A stretch of 64,000 nucleotides of DNA from Morinoia aosen. Its lineage: Eukaryota; Arthropoda; Malacostraca; Amphipoda; Talitridae. Positions 11,835 through 22,914 of this stretch are shown here, one piece after another. Position 1 is the first letter of the stretch, and each line of letters starts with the position of its first letter. The stretch lies in the NCBI GenBank assembly GCA_030386875.1, contig CM059559.1, positions 60,960,392 through 61,024,391 on the forward strand, written 5' to 3'. The translations under genes were made by a program, and so were the position numbers. The notes beneath the pieces were generated by a model, which was given only the letters and a program-made list of their open reading frames with translations, had not been told where the DNA came from and searched no databases.

Positions 11835-13496
11835 TTCTTAGTTACAGTACATACTAAATAAGTATTGACGAATTCTCATTTGCCTGGTATCTCCATTGCT
11901 GAACAAACTCCCTCGCTCATTGTTTTATAATTCAAGACATCACACAACAGTTTTGAAGTATGCGTAGGTATTATGATTTGATTGCCTATGCGCTGCCATT
12001 TGCAAACATGCTTACTTGTATATGTGTGTACGTATATAGGTGTATGTGCGCACATGGGTGTGCACATGTGCACGTACACCTGTGTGCACTAGAGTAGATA
12101 AACCAGTCGAAGGTTGCATTTTATGTCATTCTTCTTCGTTTCTGTTCAAGCATCAAACTAGACCGTCATGGTACCTATGTGTGTGTGTGTTTATCAATTG
12201 CAGACATTCTGCACCATATTACAAAGATAATGTGATTTTTTTCTAATATGAAATTGTAAAGCATCCATGTAAAAAAACAATTAACTCGTTAAGTGATCAT
12301 CCATTTATACTGCAGTAATATGCTTATTATGCGTATTGTTATATGCTTATAATAATGTGATACCTATGTTTGTTTATCAATTGCCGGCAATTTGCGCCAT
12401 ATTTCAAAGATAATGTGATTTTTTTTCTAATATGAACCCCTTATAGAACATCAATGTTTTCTTTCTTATTCACGGCCCACAACCGTTTTTCATGTTTCTG
12501 ACTTGGGTAGACTGTTTTGTGCCACTATTTTTAGTACGGAAATTTTATAAAATTCATGCCATAATTGAAGATATTTTCTCCGTTTCCCTCGATTAGAATG
12601 CTGGTTTATACTGACCAGTTTACGCTGATATTTGCGCATATGCTTACTTGTGTATATGTGTACGTGTGCACGCAATGCGTATGACACTCTATAGAATGCG
12701 TATGTACTGTAATTGCCTCGATGCATAGAAATGCATTTGTGTATGCTTACGAGTTTGGTGTAAGTATGTGCGTGGGTATGTGTGTGCATGTGTATATATT
12801 TACATGTATATGTGCACAAATGTGTGTACTAGACTGACAACTAGCATTTTACTAGAGATAATGGTCTTTTTTCTGTTTACTCTCAACTTGTAACATTACC
12901 TACCTCGTCATCTCTTTATTATTGTAAAGCATTCATGTAAAAACTATACATTTGTTGTGCGATCATCCATTTATATTTAAATTAAATGCTTATTAACCAA
13001 TGACCGTTATGTTAAAATTTTTGAATTAGAAATACAAAACTTATAATTTTCTTGGTCCTCATGCTTATGTGTACGTATGTGTTTATGTGTATATATATAT
13101 GTGTATGTATGTATATATACATATGTATGTATGTATGTGTGTATATGGATATATATTTATATATTTTTTTCATGCTTCCTTAAAATGACACTTGTGAACA
13201 TTGGCCGAAACAAGCGATTCATATATTATTTCCTGGCGTCAAGAATTGCGAAGTTCTATGCCATGTACATATAAACTGTCAAAAGTGTTTTTACCCCACA
13301 ATGAAAGTGCATCGTCCATGGAATTGTGTTATCTCTTATAATTATCATTACATGTATTATCAAATATAGATTAAGCAAGATTAGGAGTACATTATTGACC
13401 TCAATCATTTCTTTTCGGCTAGTGACACGAGTTTTACAATACTCGTGTGTGTGTATCATCTAAGTGTATTAATTTTAAGATATTTTAAAAACCAAT
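11835..13496 (+). repeat. LINE 3' region with a diverged internal duplication and microsatellites
   Basis: Segments around 11990-12345 and 12625-12995 are related. Both contain a TG/AC-rich tract, a GTAAAGCAT(C/T)CATGTAAAAA stretch and a GATCATCCATTTATA stretch in the same order. A second short repeat (ATAATGTGATTTTTTTCTAATATGAA) occurs at about 12223-12250 and 12410-12437. The region 13066-13165 is a (TATG)n-type microsatellite. No coding content is seen. Confidence 0.55.
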
Positions 13497-13550
13497 GATG
13501 GTACTTTTGTACCATCTATATTGGAAATAAACTGTTTTTTCTTTCTCTTT

Positions 13551-13859
13551 ATCTGTTCTTAAACGTTTAACAGAGCCAAATGGAGCAGAATCAGCCAAGA
13601 ATTTCTGAAATGCTCCAACAGAATCACTTTTGTTTTTCAGGAAATACACAAAAATAAGGCCTGAAAAATCATCTACACAAGACATGACATACATAAAGTT
13701 CTCGAGAGAGGTAGGACTTCTAGGTCCAGCTAGGTCGCTATGGACTAGCTCTAAAGGTTTCTTAGATTTTTCATCTGGGTCTTTGCTCCTATATTCACAT
13801 AATTTACCCTGAACACAGATCTCACGATGGAAATTTTGTTGTTTGTTGGTAATTTTCAT
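13551..13859 (-). pseudogene. Copia integrase core, N-terminal half
   Basis: Contains the first catalytic aspartate in the PLELVHSDLAGP motif and the start of the second in RLRTD. Coding similarity stops there, exactly where the LINE fragment begins. The three-residue catalytic set is completed by the segment at 9151-9801. Confidence 0.85.
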
Positions 13860-14139
13860 TCCTTAATACCTTTTAGGCTTAACACGTCTTTTACATTACA
13901 ATGCCCAAAAATATTGTGCCACTCCTCAAGAGTGTGTTCACCAACAACATTTACAGAATCAACAGAGCTTACAGAATTTAAATAATACAGCTTACCACAT
14001 TTTGTCATACTAAACTCAGTCCCATCAGATGCAAACAACTTTGAGATATTTTGATTGAAATTAAATGATGCACCCTGATCAATAGCAGCCTGGACAGAGA
14101 AAATATTCTGCTTAAAACTAGGAATACAAAGAACATTTT
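13856..14139 (-). pseudogene. Copia GAG-pre-integrase domain
   Basis: Resumes after the TTAA insertion with the family pattern NVLCIPSFKQNIFSV, then an HX...H pair (residues near EEWHNIFGHCN) belonging to the integrase zinc-binding region. The frame ends in TGA at 13856-13858; the downstream integrase continues in another frame, so a small indel is present here. Confidence 0.8.
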
Positions 14140-14143
14140 TTAA

Positions 14144-15604
14144 GGGAACCATTTTCGCATGTTCCCCTTAGCTGCAGTCCAAAAGTCGATTCTCCCGATT
14201 TTTTTTATTGCTTTAAATGAGTTTGAGATATGTCCCCGAATGTCTGTAAAAATATCAGGAACGTATCCCAGAGCTAACGTCCCCCCGGGGGGGGGGGGGA
14301 GGGCATCCCCCTTAAGGACCTTTTTTTCATTTTTGAACCTAGAGCAATGAAATTTGGTATACTGATAGGAAATGCAATTTAGAATCATTTATCTTTAATG
14401 ACAAAATGAGATTTTCTTGAAAAGAAAATGGGAAATCATAGAAAACGACATTTTTGGGGGGGTTTTCTAAATGCTTCTCCTCCAACAGTTTTTGAGCTAC
14501 AGTAATGATTTTGGTATCATTGGATGCAGAATAACGTGGACATTCAAAAAAAATTCTCAAATTTTCAATTTTATTTTGTTTTATTTTTTATATATTTCAT
14601 CATCATATTCCTCGAGGTAAGCATCCCCCATCCGAATATTTTTTTTATTATTGAATTTAGAGCTATGCAATTTGGTATACTGATAAGAAATGCAATTTAG
14701 AATCACTTATCATTTATGACGAAATGCGATTTTCTTGAAAAGAAAATGGGAAATCATAGAAAACGACATTTTGGGGGGGGGGGGTTCTAAATGCTTTTTC
14801 TCTGATAGTTTTTGAGCTACAGTAATGATTTTGGTATCATTGGATGCAGAATACCGTGGACATTCCAAAAACTTGAATACTTTTCCTCAAATTTCCAATA
14901 TAAAAATTTAAAAAATTGAAAAAACAAACAACTCAAAAAACTCTCAAGAAAATTCAAATTTATGACGTCATAACTTTGAAACAAGAATGAATTTTGAAAA
15001 CTTCTCAATACATTGTAAAGCCCTTGTTTTTCTGCATCCAATGATACCAAAATCATCACTGTAGCTCAAAAACTGTAGGAGAAGAAGCATTTTTTTTTCT
15101 TAAAAATAGGTCTTATAAAAAAGTAAGTTTTCAAGACGTTTGTCATAATTACTCCGACGTTTACAAAGCTAGAGCAATGCGGTTTGTGGCATTTGAAAGT
15201 GATATAAATGCTCTATCTATTTTACGAGGGGATTTTCAAAATTTTTTCTGTAAAGCTTTCCGTGGACTTTTTTACCCTAAAAATATAAATTTTGCCCTGA
15301 CCCTTGCAAAAAAATCATATAAATTCTGAATGAAATACATAAAAAATCCCCTCGTTAATTAGATAGAGCACACGTTTGACTTTCAAATGCAACAAACCGC
15401 GTTGCTCTAGCTGTGTAAATTTCGAAGTAATTATGAATAATGAATGTATATATATAATTTTTTTTAAATAATTAATTTTCTATGCCCTGAGGAAAAATTT
15501 TTCTTGAACAAAAGTTGTCACAAATGTGGAGATCTAGTAGTCTGCAAATTTTCATAGACGTAAGTCCAATAGAAAAAAGTTTCAGTTTTTTGGAAATGGT
15601 TCCC
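14144..15604. mobile_element. TTAA-flanked foldback element A (piggyBac-type, non-autonomous)
   Basis: Flanked by TTAA at 14140-14143 and 15605-15608. The ends are inverted repeats (GGGAACCATTT). Removing the element and one TTAA restores the Copia frame. The interior holds two direct copies of a ~205-bp unit (14343-14545 and 14658-14870), a partial third copy in reverse (about 14990-15105), and another inverted pair (about 15150-15260 and 15340-15440). A C7/G13 block lies at 14281-14300, about 136 nt from the left end. No transposase frame is present. Confidence 0.85.
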
Positions 15605-15608
15605 TTAA

Positions 15609-15987
15609 AAGTGCACTATGTTTACTATTTTTGGCATCAGTCAGGGTAATTCTCGCATCACCTTTACAATCTACAATATTGTTCATTGTAGAACCATCAG
15701 CTAATTCAATGAAATGTTTACTAGGATCAAAACTTTTATCTAAAGATACAAACTTAGATTTATCACAAATAATGTGAGCAGTAGCTCCACAATCCACCAG
15801 TAACTTTGCACTGTCTACAACAGAAGCACTTTCTGAGTCTGTTGATACCCTAAAACAATAAGAGCTTTTTACATCTTTGCTATTTGTAGCCATTGCTTTC
15901 ACGGTATCCTTTTTTCGGCAAAAATTTGTATCATGAGATGCATTTCTACAAATCGAACACCACCGATCATTCTTTGCACTGTTGTAG
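15609..15987 (-). pseudogene. Copia second zinc knuckle and aspartic protease
   Basis: In frame with gag after a single TAG. The protease has the motif LLVDCGATAHI; family members usually have D-S/T-G-A, so Ser is replaced by Cys next to the catalytic Asp. A flap-like segment rich in Gly/Asp follows. The coding stops at the TTAA of the foldback element (14144-15604) and resumes on its other side in a typical Copia protease-to-integrase linker, which confirms the insertion point. Confidence 0.8.
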
Positions 15988-15989
15988 TT

Positions 15990-16670
15990 CTAACACTCAA
16001 TTTTCTTGTGACCTGGCTTACCACATAAGTAACAAGAAATTTTAGTGTCTTTCACTTTTATCACTCTTTCTTCATTTTCACTGTAGCCTTGTCGGGTCTT
16101 CTTTGTTTCCTCTTCACTCTTGAGAGCCGATTTTAATTTTTGAAAATTCATTTCTGCACTGCCACTTTGCGTGATGACGGTAGAGAACGCGTTGTAGGCA
16201 GCTGGCAATCCTCTGATAATAATGGCGATTATCAGTCCATCGCTGATCCTTTCGCCGGCTTTCTTCAGGTAGGATGCAGTTGTCTCTGACCGCAGAAAGT
16301 AGTCGGTTACTGTCTCGCCATTTTGCATCTTCAGCGCGGCCAACTCGCAATACAGAGAAATAATTCTCGGTTTACTGCTACCGAGGTAATGATCACGCAG
16401 AATCTTTATAGATTTTCTTCCATCTCCATAGGCGTCCCTGATTATTAACGAGAGACTTTTATCATCGAGCCTTTGCACAAGCTCTGAGAAAACTTGCTTG
16501 GTCTTCTCAACATCCATACTTGATTCTTCGCCCTCAAGGACGGCACCCAACGATTTCAAATATAGGTAGGCCCGAAATTTCACTTCCCACAACTCATACC
16601 TTTCATCATTGCCATCAAAAGTTAGGTTACTGGGCCCATAACCTGTTAGACCAGAGATTCCTCGTTCCAT
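15990..16670 (-). pseudogene. gag: Copia gag (capsid plus first zinc knuckle)
   Basis: An open frame of 226 codons, starting inside the LTR, with the UBN2-type Copia capsid fold pattern: an early acidic Tyr/Trp-containing segment and helical body, then a CX2CX4HX4C knuckle at residues 213-226. A TAG follows the last cysteine of this knuckle. The frame stays open beyond it with a second CX2CX4HX4C knuckle (about 15920-15965) and runs into the protease, so one stop separates gag from the rest. Gag packages the RNA in cytoplasmic particles. Confidence 0.85.
16630..16643 (-). promoter_or_regulatory. Copia primer-binding site, initiator tRNA-Met half-molecule type
   Basis: Read on the minus strand, GGTTATGGGCCCAG is complementary to the anticodon-stem region of initiator tRNA-Met. 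Drosophila copia is known to prime from this internal tRNA fragment. It sits immediately after the CA end of the LTR and, unusually, inside the gag reading frame. Confidence 0.8.
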
Positions 16671-16929
16671 CTAGGATATATGGAGTACGGCAACGATTAC
16701 AAGTATGAAGTGTGGGGTAATCAAATACAATAGTTAAACTAAGAACTACTGTCTTGTACGTCCGTCTGGCATGACGGCGAGAACAAGAAGAAGGAGCCCG
16801 ATCGCTATCCACGTGAGGTTTACATATGAACATAGAAAACGGGACGGAAGTAATTTAATGGGTGACTGCGACAACCCATTTATATATATATATGTATAAA
16901 TATATATATACTGAAGTTGGATCTCAACA
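16644..16929 (-). repeat. Copia 5' LTR
   Basis: On the minus strand it starts TGTTGAG and ends CTAACA, a short inverted terminus with canonical TG...CA ends, directly followed by the primer-binding site. An AT-rich TATATA tract (around 16880-16912) lies near its start. The gag start codon (plus 16668-16670) lies inside this LTR, as also known for yeast Ty1. Confidence 0.8.
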
Positions 16930-17638
16930 CCTTCCTTTTTAGGTTCTGGTACATTGTACGTACAACAGCATTATTCAGAATTAGGTTCCTAACGTTTTCA
17001 ACGATTCGAACCGCTTCCTTTGCACGAAAATTCACTAAATCAATTTCGTCATCGTAACTATGAAATGGGGATAATTTCCCCGTGAAAATGTGGGCACGTC
17101 ACCTAAAGTAAAATAAAAGGCATTGTTTATGGCGTTCTCTACCATTTCCAAACACTGGTCCCACTCGGTATGGGCTAGGGAATTAATGTACAATTTTAGT
17201 AAATTGCTTATTTTTTGTTATTTCGTTCAACAATCGCATTCGAATGAGGGCTAAAAGCTAGAACTTCTTTTTTAGCAACAGCATGAATTTTGGCAAATTT
17301 TTTCACTGCTACCGATTTAAATTCCAGTGCGTTATCACTTTTCAGCGTTTTCAGGTATCCGAAAGTGCTAAAACAACTTCCTAAACATGATATTACTGTG
17401 TCTGTTTGACGGTTAGAGGTCGCGAATAATTTACAGAAGCGGGAAAAAAAATCAATCACAACCAGTATGTATTTATTCCCATTATCGGTAATTTTGAGGG
17501 GACCAAGATAATCCATTGAAACTGCTTCAAAAGGTTCCTTGCTATAGGGGCTGTTAATATTTTAATAGGTACGGAAGGATTTGCTTCAAGAAATTTGCAA
17601 ACTTAACAACCTTCTACAAACTTTCTTACAATCGTTTT
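16930..17638 (-). pseudogene. Gypsy integrase core and C-terminal region
   Basis: The first part (17208-17516) has the Ty3/Gypsy integrase core: catalytic Asp in MDYLGPL, second Asp in LKSDNALEF, and catalytic Glu in SNAIVERNNKK, with spacing typical of the family. Downstream pieces, after a stop and a frame change, keep the W-D-x-x-L-x-x-x-x-N-A-x-N core end and an acidic tail. It is bounded on the right by the BEL element (TSD CTCT) and on the left by the Copia element. A TAA also interrupts the zinc-finger CX2C at the BEL side. Confidence 0.85.
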
Positions 17639-17642
17639 CTCT

Positions 17643-18233
17643 TGTGTGCAGCCACCCTAACAAGTGGACACAACTCCCCGCATTAACGGGCCCTACGATA
17701 CAAAAATTTACCGGTAACCCATCTGGGGCCGGTAACGCTGAAACTTAAGATAATTAAGGATAAGCGGAGCGTCATTAGCGGGAGTCTTACCTGAAGATCT
17801 TCGAAAACAATGTTCAGGCGAACACTCTTCACTGTAGTCGGCTGTCAAGGACCCAAAAGTCCCCGGTAGCGAGGGCAGAATGCCGAGTCCCGCGGAGCAC
17901 ACAAGAAGAAGGTGCACTCGCATTCACGGCCGGTTTCAATCTGAGGTGGCCGCCTTCTGGCGCCACGCTCCTTAGCTTGCTCGAATTCGTCGCGATGGCT
18001 TAGGACTCGAAAAAGAAGATCAGACGAACGTTTTAATATTTAGATTTACATTTGTCGCCGAAGACGTGAGGAATCCCCGCCATTGCTCCGCTTAGTTGTA
18101 AAATTATCAGCGTTATTAATTTTAAGCTGATTAGAAGGAGCACAGCCTATGCCCTTTATTGCGGAAGGCCTTTTTGTGCCTTATAAAGTCCGCAAAGGAC
18201 CTCAGCGTTCGAGCAATGGCTGGAATCTCGACA
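17643..18233 (-). repeat. BEL 3' LTR (591 bp)
   Basis: Aligns with 26554-26804 and 29084-29424, with about a dozen substitutions noted by eye. It is uninterrupted and gives the reference for the insertion into the other copy. A cysteine-rich minus frame (17708-17923) occurs in both LTRs and I regard it as fortuitous. Confidence 0.9.
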
Positions 18234-18402
18234 CAATCCCGGCAAGAGAAAAAACGGAGTTTTCATCAGAAATTTCCGTTACATAGATTTAACGTTCAAA
18301 CATTTTAATACATTAATGTTACTTTCCAGAGGAAGCATAGAAAGAACACCAATTACATTTATGCGCATATAATTTTTAAGAGCAACAAAGTAGGGAAGGA
18401 CA

Positions 18403-18886
18403 TTAGAGGTGACCTCTCCTAATTAAGTCGGCAAGCTTGCTACGTTGCTGGCGAGCTGCCTGTCGCCTAGGCCGTGCAGCTGCCTCAATTTCAGGTTCTC
18501 CGGAAGTTTTCGAGGAGTCTGATTCAGAAAAATAATGCTGATCTCTAGGGTGTTCATTAGAAAAAGAACCACCCTCACGAGAAAAGGAACTCCCGGGAGG
18601 CTCGAAAGAAGGATGCAACTCCTCACTCGAGCTTCCCTCTGCGCTTTCCCACCCCTCTTCTGAAGCAGTATCAGAAGCAGCTAACTCCAGGGGGTAAAGT
18701 AAGGAAATTATAACGGCAGACTCTGAGTTATCAGCCTTGATAATTTTAACAACCCGGACCTTGCCATCGCGTCCAGGAAACAGCGCGATGATACGGACTA
18801 AGGTCCAAAACGGTCTAGGTTTTATGGGATGCCTTAATAAGACAACCTGACCTACAGACAGGAATTTATTATTAAGAGGCAAAGAT
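18403..18886 (-). pseudogene. BEL/Pao polyprotein C-terminus (DUF5641-like)
   Basis: Starts with LSVGQVVLL, then W-T-L-V-R-I-I-x-L-F-P-G-R-D-G-K-V-R-V-V, the conserved DUF5641 pattern. A long Ser/Glu-rich tail follows and ends with a basic region before the 3' LTR. The start is set by the foldback insertion, not by a real initiation codon. Confidence 0.85.
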
Positions 18887-18890
18887 TTAA

Positions 18891-19898
18891 GGGAACCATT
18901 TCCATTTTGGCTTCTAAAATTAAAAAAATTAATAAAAAATACTTCTAGAGCGAAATAAGCTTGGAGGTTTTCACAACATGCTTAGAACTATCGAATGAAT
19001 GTCCAGAGCCCAAAAAATTTTAAATTTGCACATACCCCCCTTCCCCCCCTCCCCCTGAGGGGGAAATTGCTAAAAGGCTAATGGGGCAGCCGATACTGTA
19101 CGTAGAGACGATTAGTTTTTTGTCCGATTCACAATGAACTGGTCTACAACTGATGTTTACGCTTTTTTTCATTTTGCTTCAAAAAAAATTCAAATTTATT
19201 TTAAAATTTTGAAAAAAAAGTGTTCAATTTTAGTTATTCCTTTCAATGACTATAAAAAAATATCCAATCAACTGATCAATAAACAACTACGCAGGTTTAT
19301 AGTGCTCACCTTGATCTTCACAATGATGAAAAGATCTCCTTCATAAATAAAAAACTGATGGAGAAAAAAAATTCAAAAGTTCAGCACTTTTGTCTCGCAA
19401 TGAGTTTTTCTTGGATGTGCGAATTTTTTTATCCAACAGTTTTTTACTTCTGAAGGAGATCTTTTCATCATTGTAAAGATCAAGGTGAGCACTATAAACA
19501 TGCGTAGTTGTTTATGGATCCGTTGATTGGATATTTTTTATAGCCATTCAAAGGAATAACTAAAATTGAACACTTTTTTTCAAAATTTTAAAAAAATTTT
19601 AAATTTTTTTGAAGGAAAATGAAAAAAAGCGTTAACATCAGTTGTAGACCGGTTCATTGTGAATCGGACAAAAAAACTTATCGTCTCTACGTACAGTATC
19701 GGCTGCCCCATTAGCCTTTTAGCAATTTCTCCCTCAGGGGGCGGGGGAAGGGGGGTATGTGCAAATTAAAATTTTTTTGGGCTCTGGACATTCATGCGAT
19801 AGTTTTAAGCATGTTGTGAAGACCTCCAAGCTTATTTCGCTCTAGAAGTATTTTTTATTAATTTTTTAATTTTAGAAGCCAAAATGGAAATGGTTCCC
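18891..19898. mobile_element. TTAA-flanked foldback element B
   Basis: TTAA at 18887-18890 and 19899-19902. The arms (about 18891-19340 and 19450-19898) are near-complementary over ~450 bp, leaving a ~100-bp loop. The ends read GGGAACCATTTCC. A C-rich block with CCTGAGGGG lies ~137 nt from each end (about 19027-19065 and 19727-19760). Removal and retention of one TTAA restores the BEL frame. No coding content. Confidence 0.9.
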
Positions 19899-19902
19899 TT
19901 AA

Positions 19903-20236
19903 GAGGATATGGACCTCTTAGGGCGATTAAGTACTGTGAGTACCAGAGCTCCCTAAACTTGGCCACCATGACGTCGCACCTCTCAAGCGCGGAGAGCAGA
20001 TGCTCTCGACGTTCATCGTCCTCGGTTTCCAAGTCAGGGACCTCATCGGAAAGGATTAAAGAGTTAGAAGTAGGGTAAAGTTGAAGGAATTGAATAGGCA
20101 TGATAGGCAAAATAGTGTCCCCCGTCTCTGTGTAGGAAAGAGGACGTCGATTAAGATTTAGAGTGATATCAGAAATGACAGTACAAAAGGTAGAGTAAGG
20201 GTATGTGCTACGGAGTTTGTACAAGAGTTTGTACAA
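19903..20236 (-). pseudogene. BEL/Pao integrase C-terminal region, first part
   Basis: Contains the L-N-x-R-P-L-S-Y motif and an acidic stretch, then the W-x-x-x-Y-L-x-x-L-R segment typical of Pao integrase C-termini. It ends at the TTAA of foldback element B and continues on the other side at 18403-18886. Confidence 0.85.
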
Positions 20237-20966
20237 ACTTTCCTGATGGATTTAAACAAGCGTTCCCAGATCGCACCAAATTGTGGACTATAGATTGGGA
20301 TAGTTTTGAATTTAATGTTAAAAGTGCGGAAACGTTCTTCATACAAGGAAGAAGTTAAACTTCTGCCAAAAGGTCAGAAGCAGCTACGAAAGTTTTGGCA
20401 TTATCTGAGTTAACGGTGTTAGGCACACCCTTTTCGTTCGTGAAGCGAATAAAGGCGAAACAGAATTCCTCCAGCGTCATGGAAGGAAGAAGTTCTATAT
20501 GAATTGCTCTAATTTGGAAACACGTAAACAGTAAAAGATACACTTTTTGTTTATGGTCAAACGGATCTAAACCCCAGAAATGAGCTGAAAAGTCCATTCC
20601 TGTGGTAGCGAAAGGTCTCACAAAATTAGTCCGACTATCTGGCAAAGCAGGCGGGTCAGGATAAGAGAATGCGTTAGCGTTCACACGCTTGCATACTATG
20701 CATTTGGATAGAACGCCACGCACAGTACGCTTACAGCGAGGTATCAAATAACCGTTCAGTTTTAACTTATGCACGGTAGATTCAACACCGTGATGATTAA
20801 GAGTTTTATGGGTATGCAAGATCAGAAGACAGGTTAGATGAGAAGAACTAGACAACAGAATATGATTCCTAGTGTTGTAATCTAATTCTTCTGCCAAGAC
20901 AATGCGGCTACTAGATCTAATTAAATGATGAGAGTCAAGAAACAAGTTGAAAGATCTAACAAGCAA
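20158..20966 (-). pseudogene. BEL/Pao integrase, zinc finger and catalytic core
   Basis: The H2C2 zinc finger (HTHKTLNHHG...CIVC) precedes the core with Asp in ATTGMDFSAHF and Asp in NSDNAKTF. The catalytic Glu region YSPQFGAIWERL is in a different frame (20158-20346), so a frameshift lies near 20350. It would insert the cDNA into chromosomes. Confidence 0.88.
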
Positions 20967-21264
20967 CGGCGGACGAGGATTCTAGGTTTCCAAGGCTTCT
21001 ATCTCGCTGGCAAAATGCTCTCTTTGCATAGAGGAAATGAGGTAAAGAAACGCTCGCAGCTTAGACTCCCCCGGATCTGCGCGCTTCCAGATTGCTACGG
21101 CCCTAAATACCTTCTCCACCGCATCCAACAGCTTTGGGTAGGAGGAGAAGCGCTCAAGCGTTACAATAGAAGCTTCACCTGGGTGAGCAACATTAACTGC
21201 GATACACGTGTCTGAAACAAATTGCTGCGGAATGCATCCTAAGTGACCCTTAGGCCACTTATCT

Positions 21265-22130
21265 CTACTTTCTCTGATCCAAGAAGGACCTTCTAAGTTC
21301 TAACCATAACAATTTATACTCTAGAAACTTAGATACCTTAACACCCCGCGTCAGCATGTCTGCAAAGTTAAACATCGTGGGCACGTACTCGTAACTAAAG
21401 GCAGCCAAGGCCTTACACTCAAGCTGCTTACGCATGGCTTCTATGTCTTTTATCCTGTTGCTTACAAATACATTTTTCCGAGGAAGTTTACCGCTCAAGA
21501 GCCAAGCTAGGGTGACCTGTTAATCAGTAAGAATAGTTACATTAGCCACTTTATAAGGAAAATTAACATCACAGAGAAGAGATACAAGACACTGATAGGC
21601 AAGAAACACTGCCAAGAGTTCGAGGGAAGGAAGAGTTTGCTGGCGAAAAGGCGAAACTTTAACTTTAGAGAAAAGTAATGCGCTGCGATCCTCTTGGATG
21701 CCATAAATACAGGTACCAAAGGCGCTAGCACTAGCATCACAAAATACAACAAGTTGGGTAGTTTTAGTCTCAGCCAAAGGCATCCCAGGAAACTCGTAAT
21801 CCCTTAATTCCGAAAATTCCAGAGAATATTTCTGCCATTCATTACATAAGTCTTCCGGAACATCCTGATCCCAACCTAGCCTCAAGGGCGTCAATTTTCT
21901 CAAAATGAGCTTACCTCGCACAGAAAAGGGCAACAAAATTCCCAAGGGGTCGTAAACAGACGCTAATTCAGAAAGAATTTTTCTTCGTGTTTTACACAAA
22001 GAGTCCAACCTTTTTACAGACAGAGAAAGAAGATCAGTAAAAGAGTTATAGTCGTACGCCAGCACTCTGGAGTGCACTTCGGCACTACATAGAGCAGGGC
22101 CAATTTGGGAAAGAAGTTCAGAATTATTGG
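21265..22130 (-). pseudogene. BEL/Pao RT connection and RNase H
   Basis: After the solo LTR the polyprotein continues with SVYDPLGILLP, the LRLGWDQDVP segment, and the RNase H start VVFCDASASAFGTCIY with its catalytic Asp, then TLPSLELLA. A TAA at about 21519 follows the L-T-D motif. The frame continues with the V-x-N-R-x-x-x-I segment and VPTMFNFADMLTRG, the conserved end of this domain in Pao elements. Confidence 0.88.
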
Positions 22131-22134
22131 ACTT

Positions 22135-22914
22135 TGTGGTGTTCTCCCTCAGGCTGCTTTACACTCCGGGCAGACTTGTGAATATCTAGAGACTTCTGAA
22201 TATCGATAGACTTGTGAAATATCTTTGCCCGAAGTGAGTGCCTGAGGTGCAAACGAACCCGGCAAGGTAAGGAAAACACAACTGGAATAAACGCCGTATT
22301 ATTATGAAGATCGCCGACAATAATGGCACAAGGGAATATTACAGTCGAGTAACACAGTAACCGATGACGTCTTGGCGGACCGACGGTTGCCGGGGAGACG
22401 CTGCGTGGTTGGACGACGAGAGCAGACCGGTGAGGCTGCTGCTGGCAGAGTGTCTCCGACCAAGGAGTACCAGAGGCGCTAGCAAGGTACTGGTGCGTCT
22501 AGCATGCAACCAGACGTGGCGGCTGGCAGTCGAGGCGGCGGTGAAGGCGACGGGTGAGGTGCTGGCGGAGCGTCGAGACTTAGTGTGAATATCAAAGACG
22601 CTGAGGGTGTACTGAGGCTGCGCTGGCTGCGCGGCTGTTTATATAGGCCTCGCTGGAGCCTAACTCTGGCCGTCCAGGTCTCCGATTGGTCAAGACGGGG
22701 GTGCCCGCTTTTCGCTGTCTAGGCTTGTGCTATACCTACGGATGTTTCTATCGACGTTGCCTGACTGTTTGAGGCAGGCTGCTTATAAAGCTCGGTCCGG
22801 CACCCCAGCTCCAAACTTGAGCTCTGATTATTGGTCGTTTAGCACTGGCGCTTTGAGGCTGTGAGGTGGCGCTTTTATTAAGCTTGTGTGGTGGTGTGTG
22901 TTCATACCACCACA
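22135..22914. mobile_element. Solo LTR inserted in the BEL RT gene
   Basis: 780 bp, starts TGTGGTG and ends CACCACA (inverted 7-base termini, TG...CA). ACTT is duplicated at 22131-22134 and 22915-22918. Removing it rejoins the BEL RT in frame between its W-K and S-N-N-S-E-L-L segments. The interior holds a TATATA box (about 22641) and a GC-rich stretch but no coding region. Confidence 0.85.

Larger units (their letters stand above)
9802..13550 (+). mobile_element. 5'-truncated non-LTR retrotransposon (CR1/Jockey-like), inserted in Copia integrase
   Basis: Only the 3' end of the LINE is present, on the plus strand, carrying a Harbinger-like element at 9824-11420. The coding tail (9802-9823 plus 11421-11834) is followed by a long AT-rich 3' region. 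It ends with a perfect hairpin (GATGGTAC, loop TTTT, GTACCATC at 13497-13516), a TATTGGAAATAAA motif (13519-13531) and a pyrimidine-rich tail. Copia integrase sequence resumes at 13551. I see no clear target duplication. Confidence 0.8.
6981..16929 (-). mobile_element. Ty1/Copia retrotransposon, full length but interrupted
   Basis: Minus-strand gene order gag - protease - integrase - RT - RNase H is the diagnostic Copia order. LTRs are at 16644-16929 (5') and 6981-7230 (3', shortened). CCTT lies directly outside both ends (6977-6980 and 16930-16933) and reads as the target duplication. Two insertions break the body: a LINE with a nested Harbinger-like element (9802-13550) and a TTAA foldback (14140-15604). 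Several stops and frameshifts, and a lost RT aspartate, make it inactive. Roughly ten LTR differences over 250 bases make it clearly older than the LARD-like element. Confidence 0.92.

Noticed and set aside
17708..17923. Cys-rich minus frame present in both BEL LTRs
   Set aside because: It is simply duplicated with the LTR, has no domain and is interrupted in the other copy by the insertion; treated as fortuitous.
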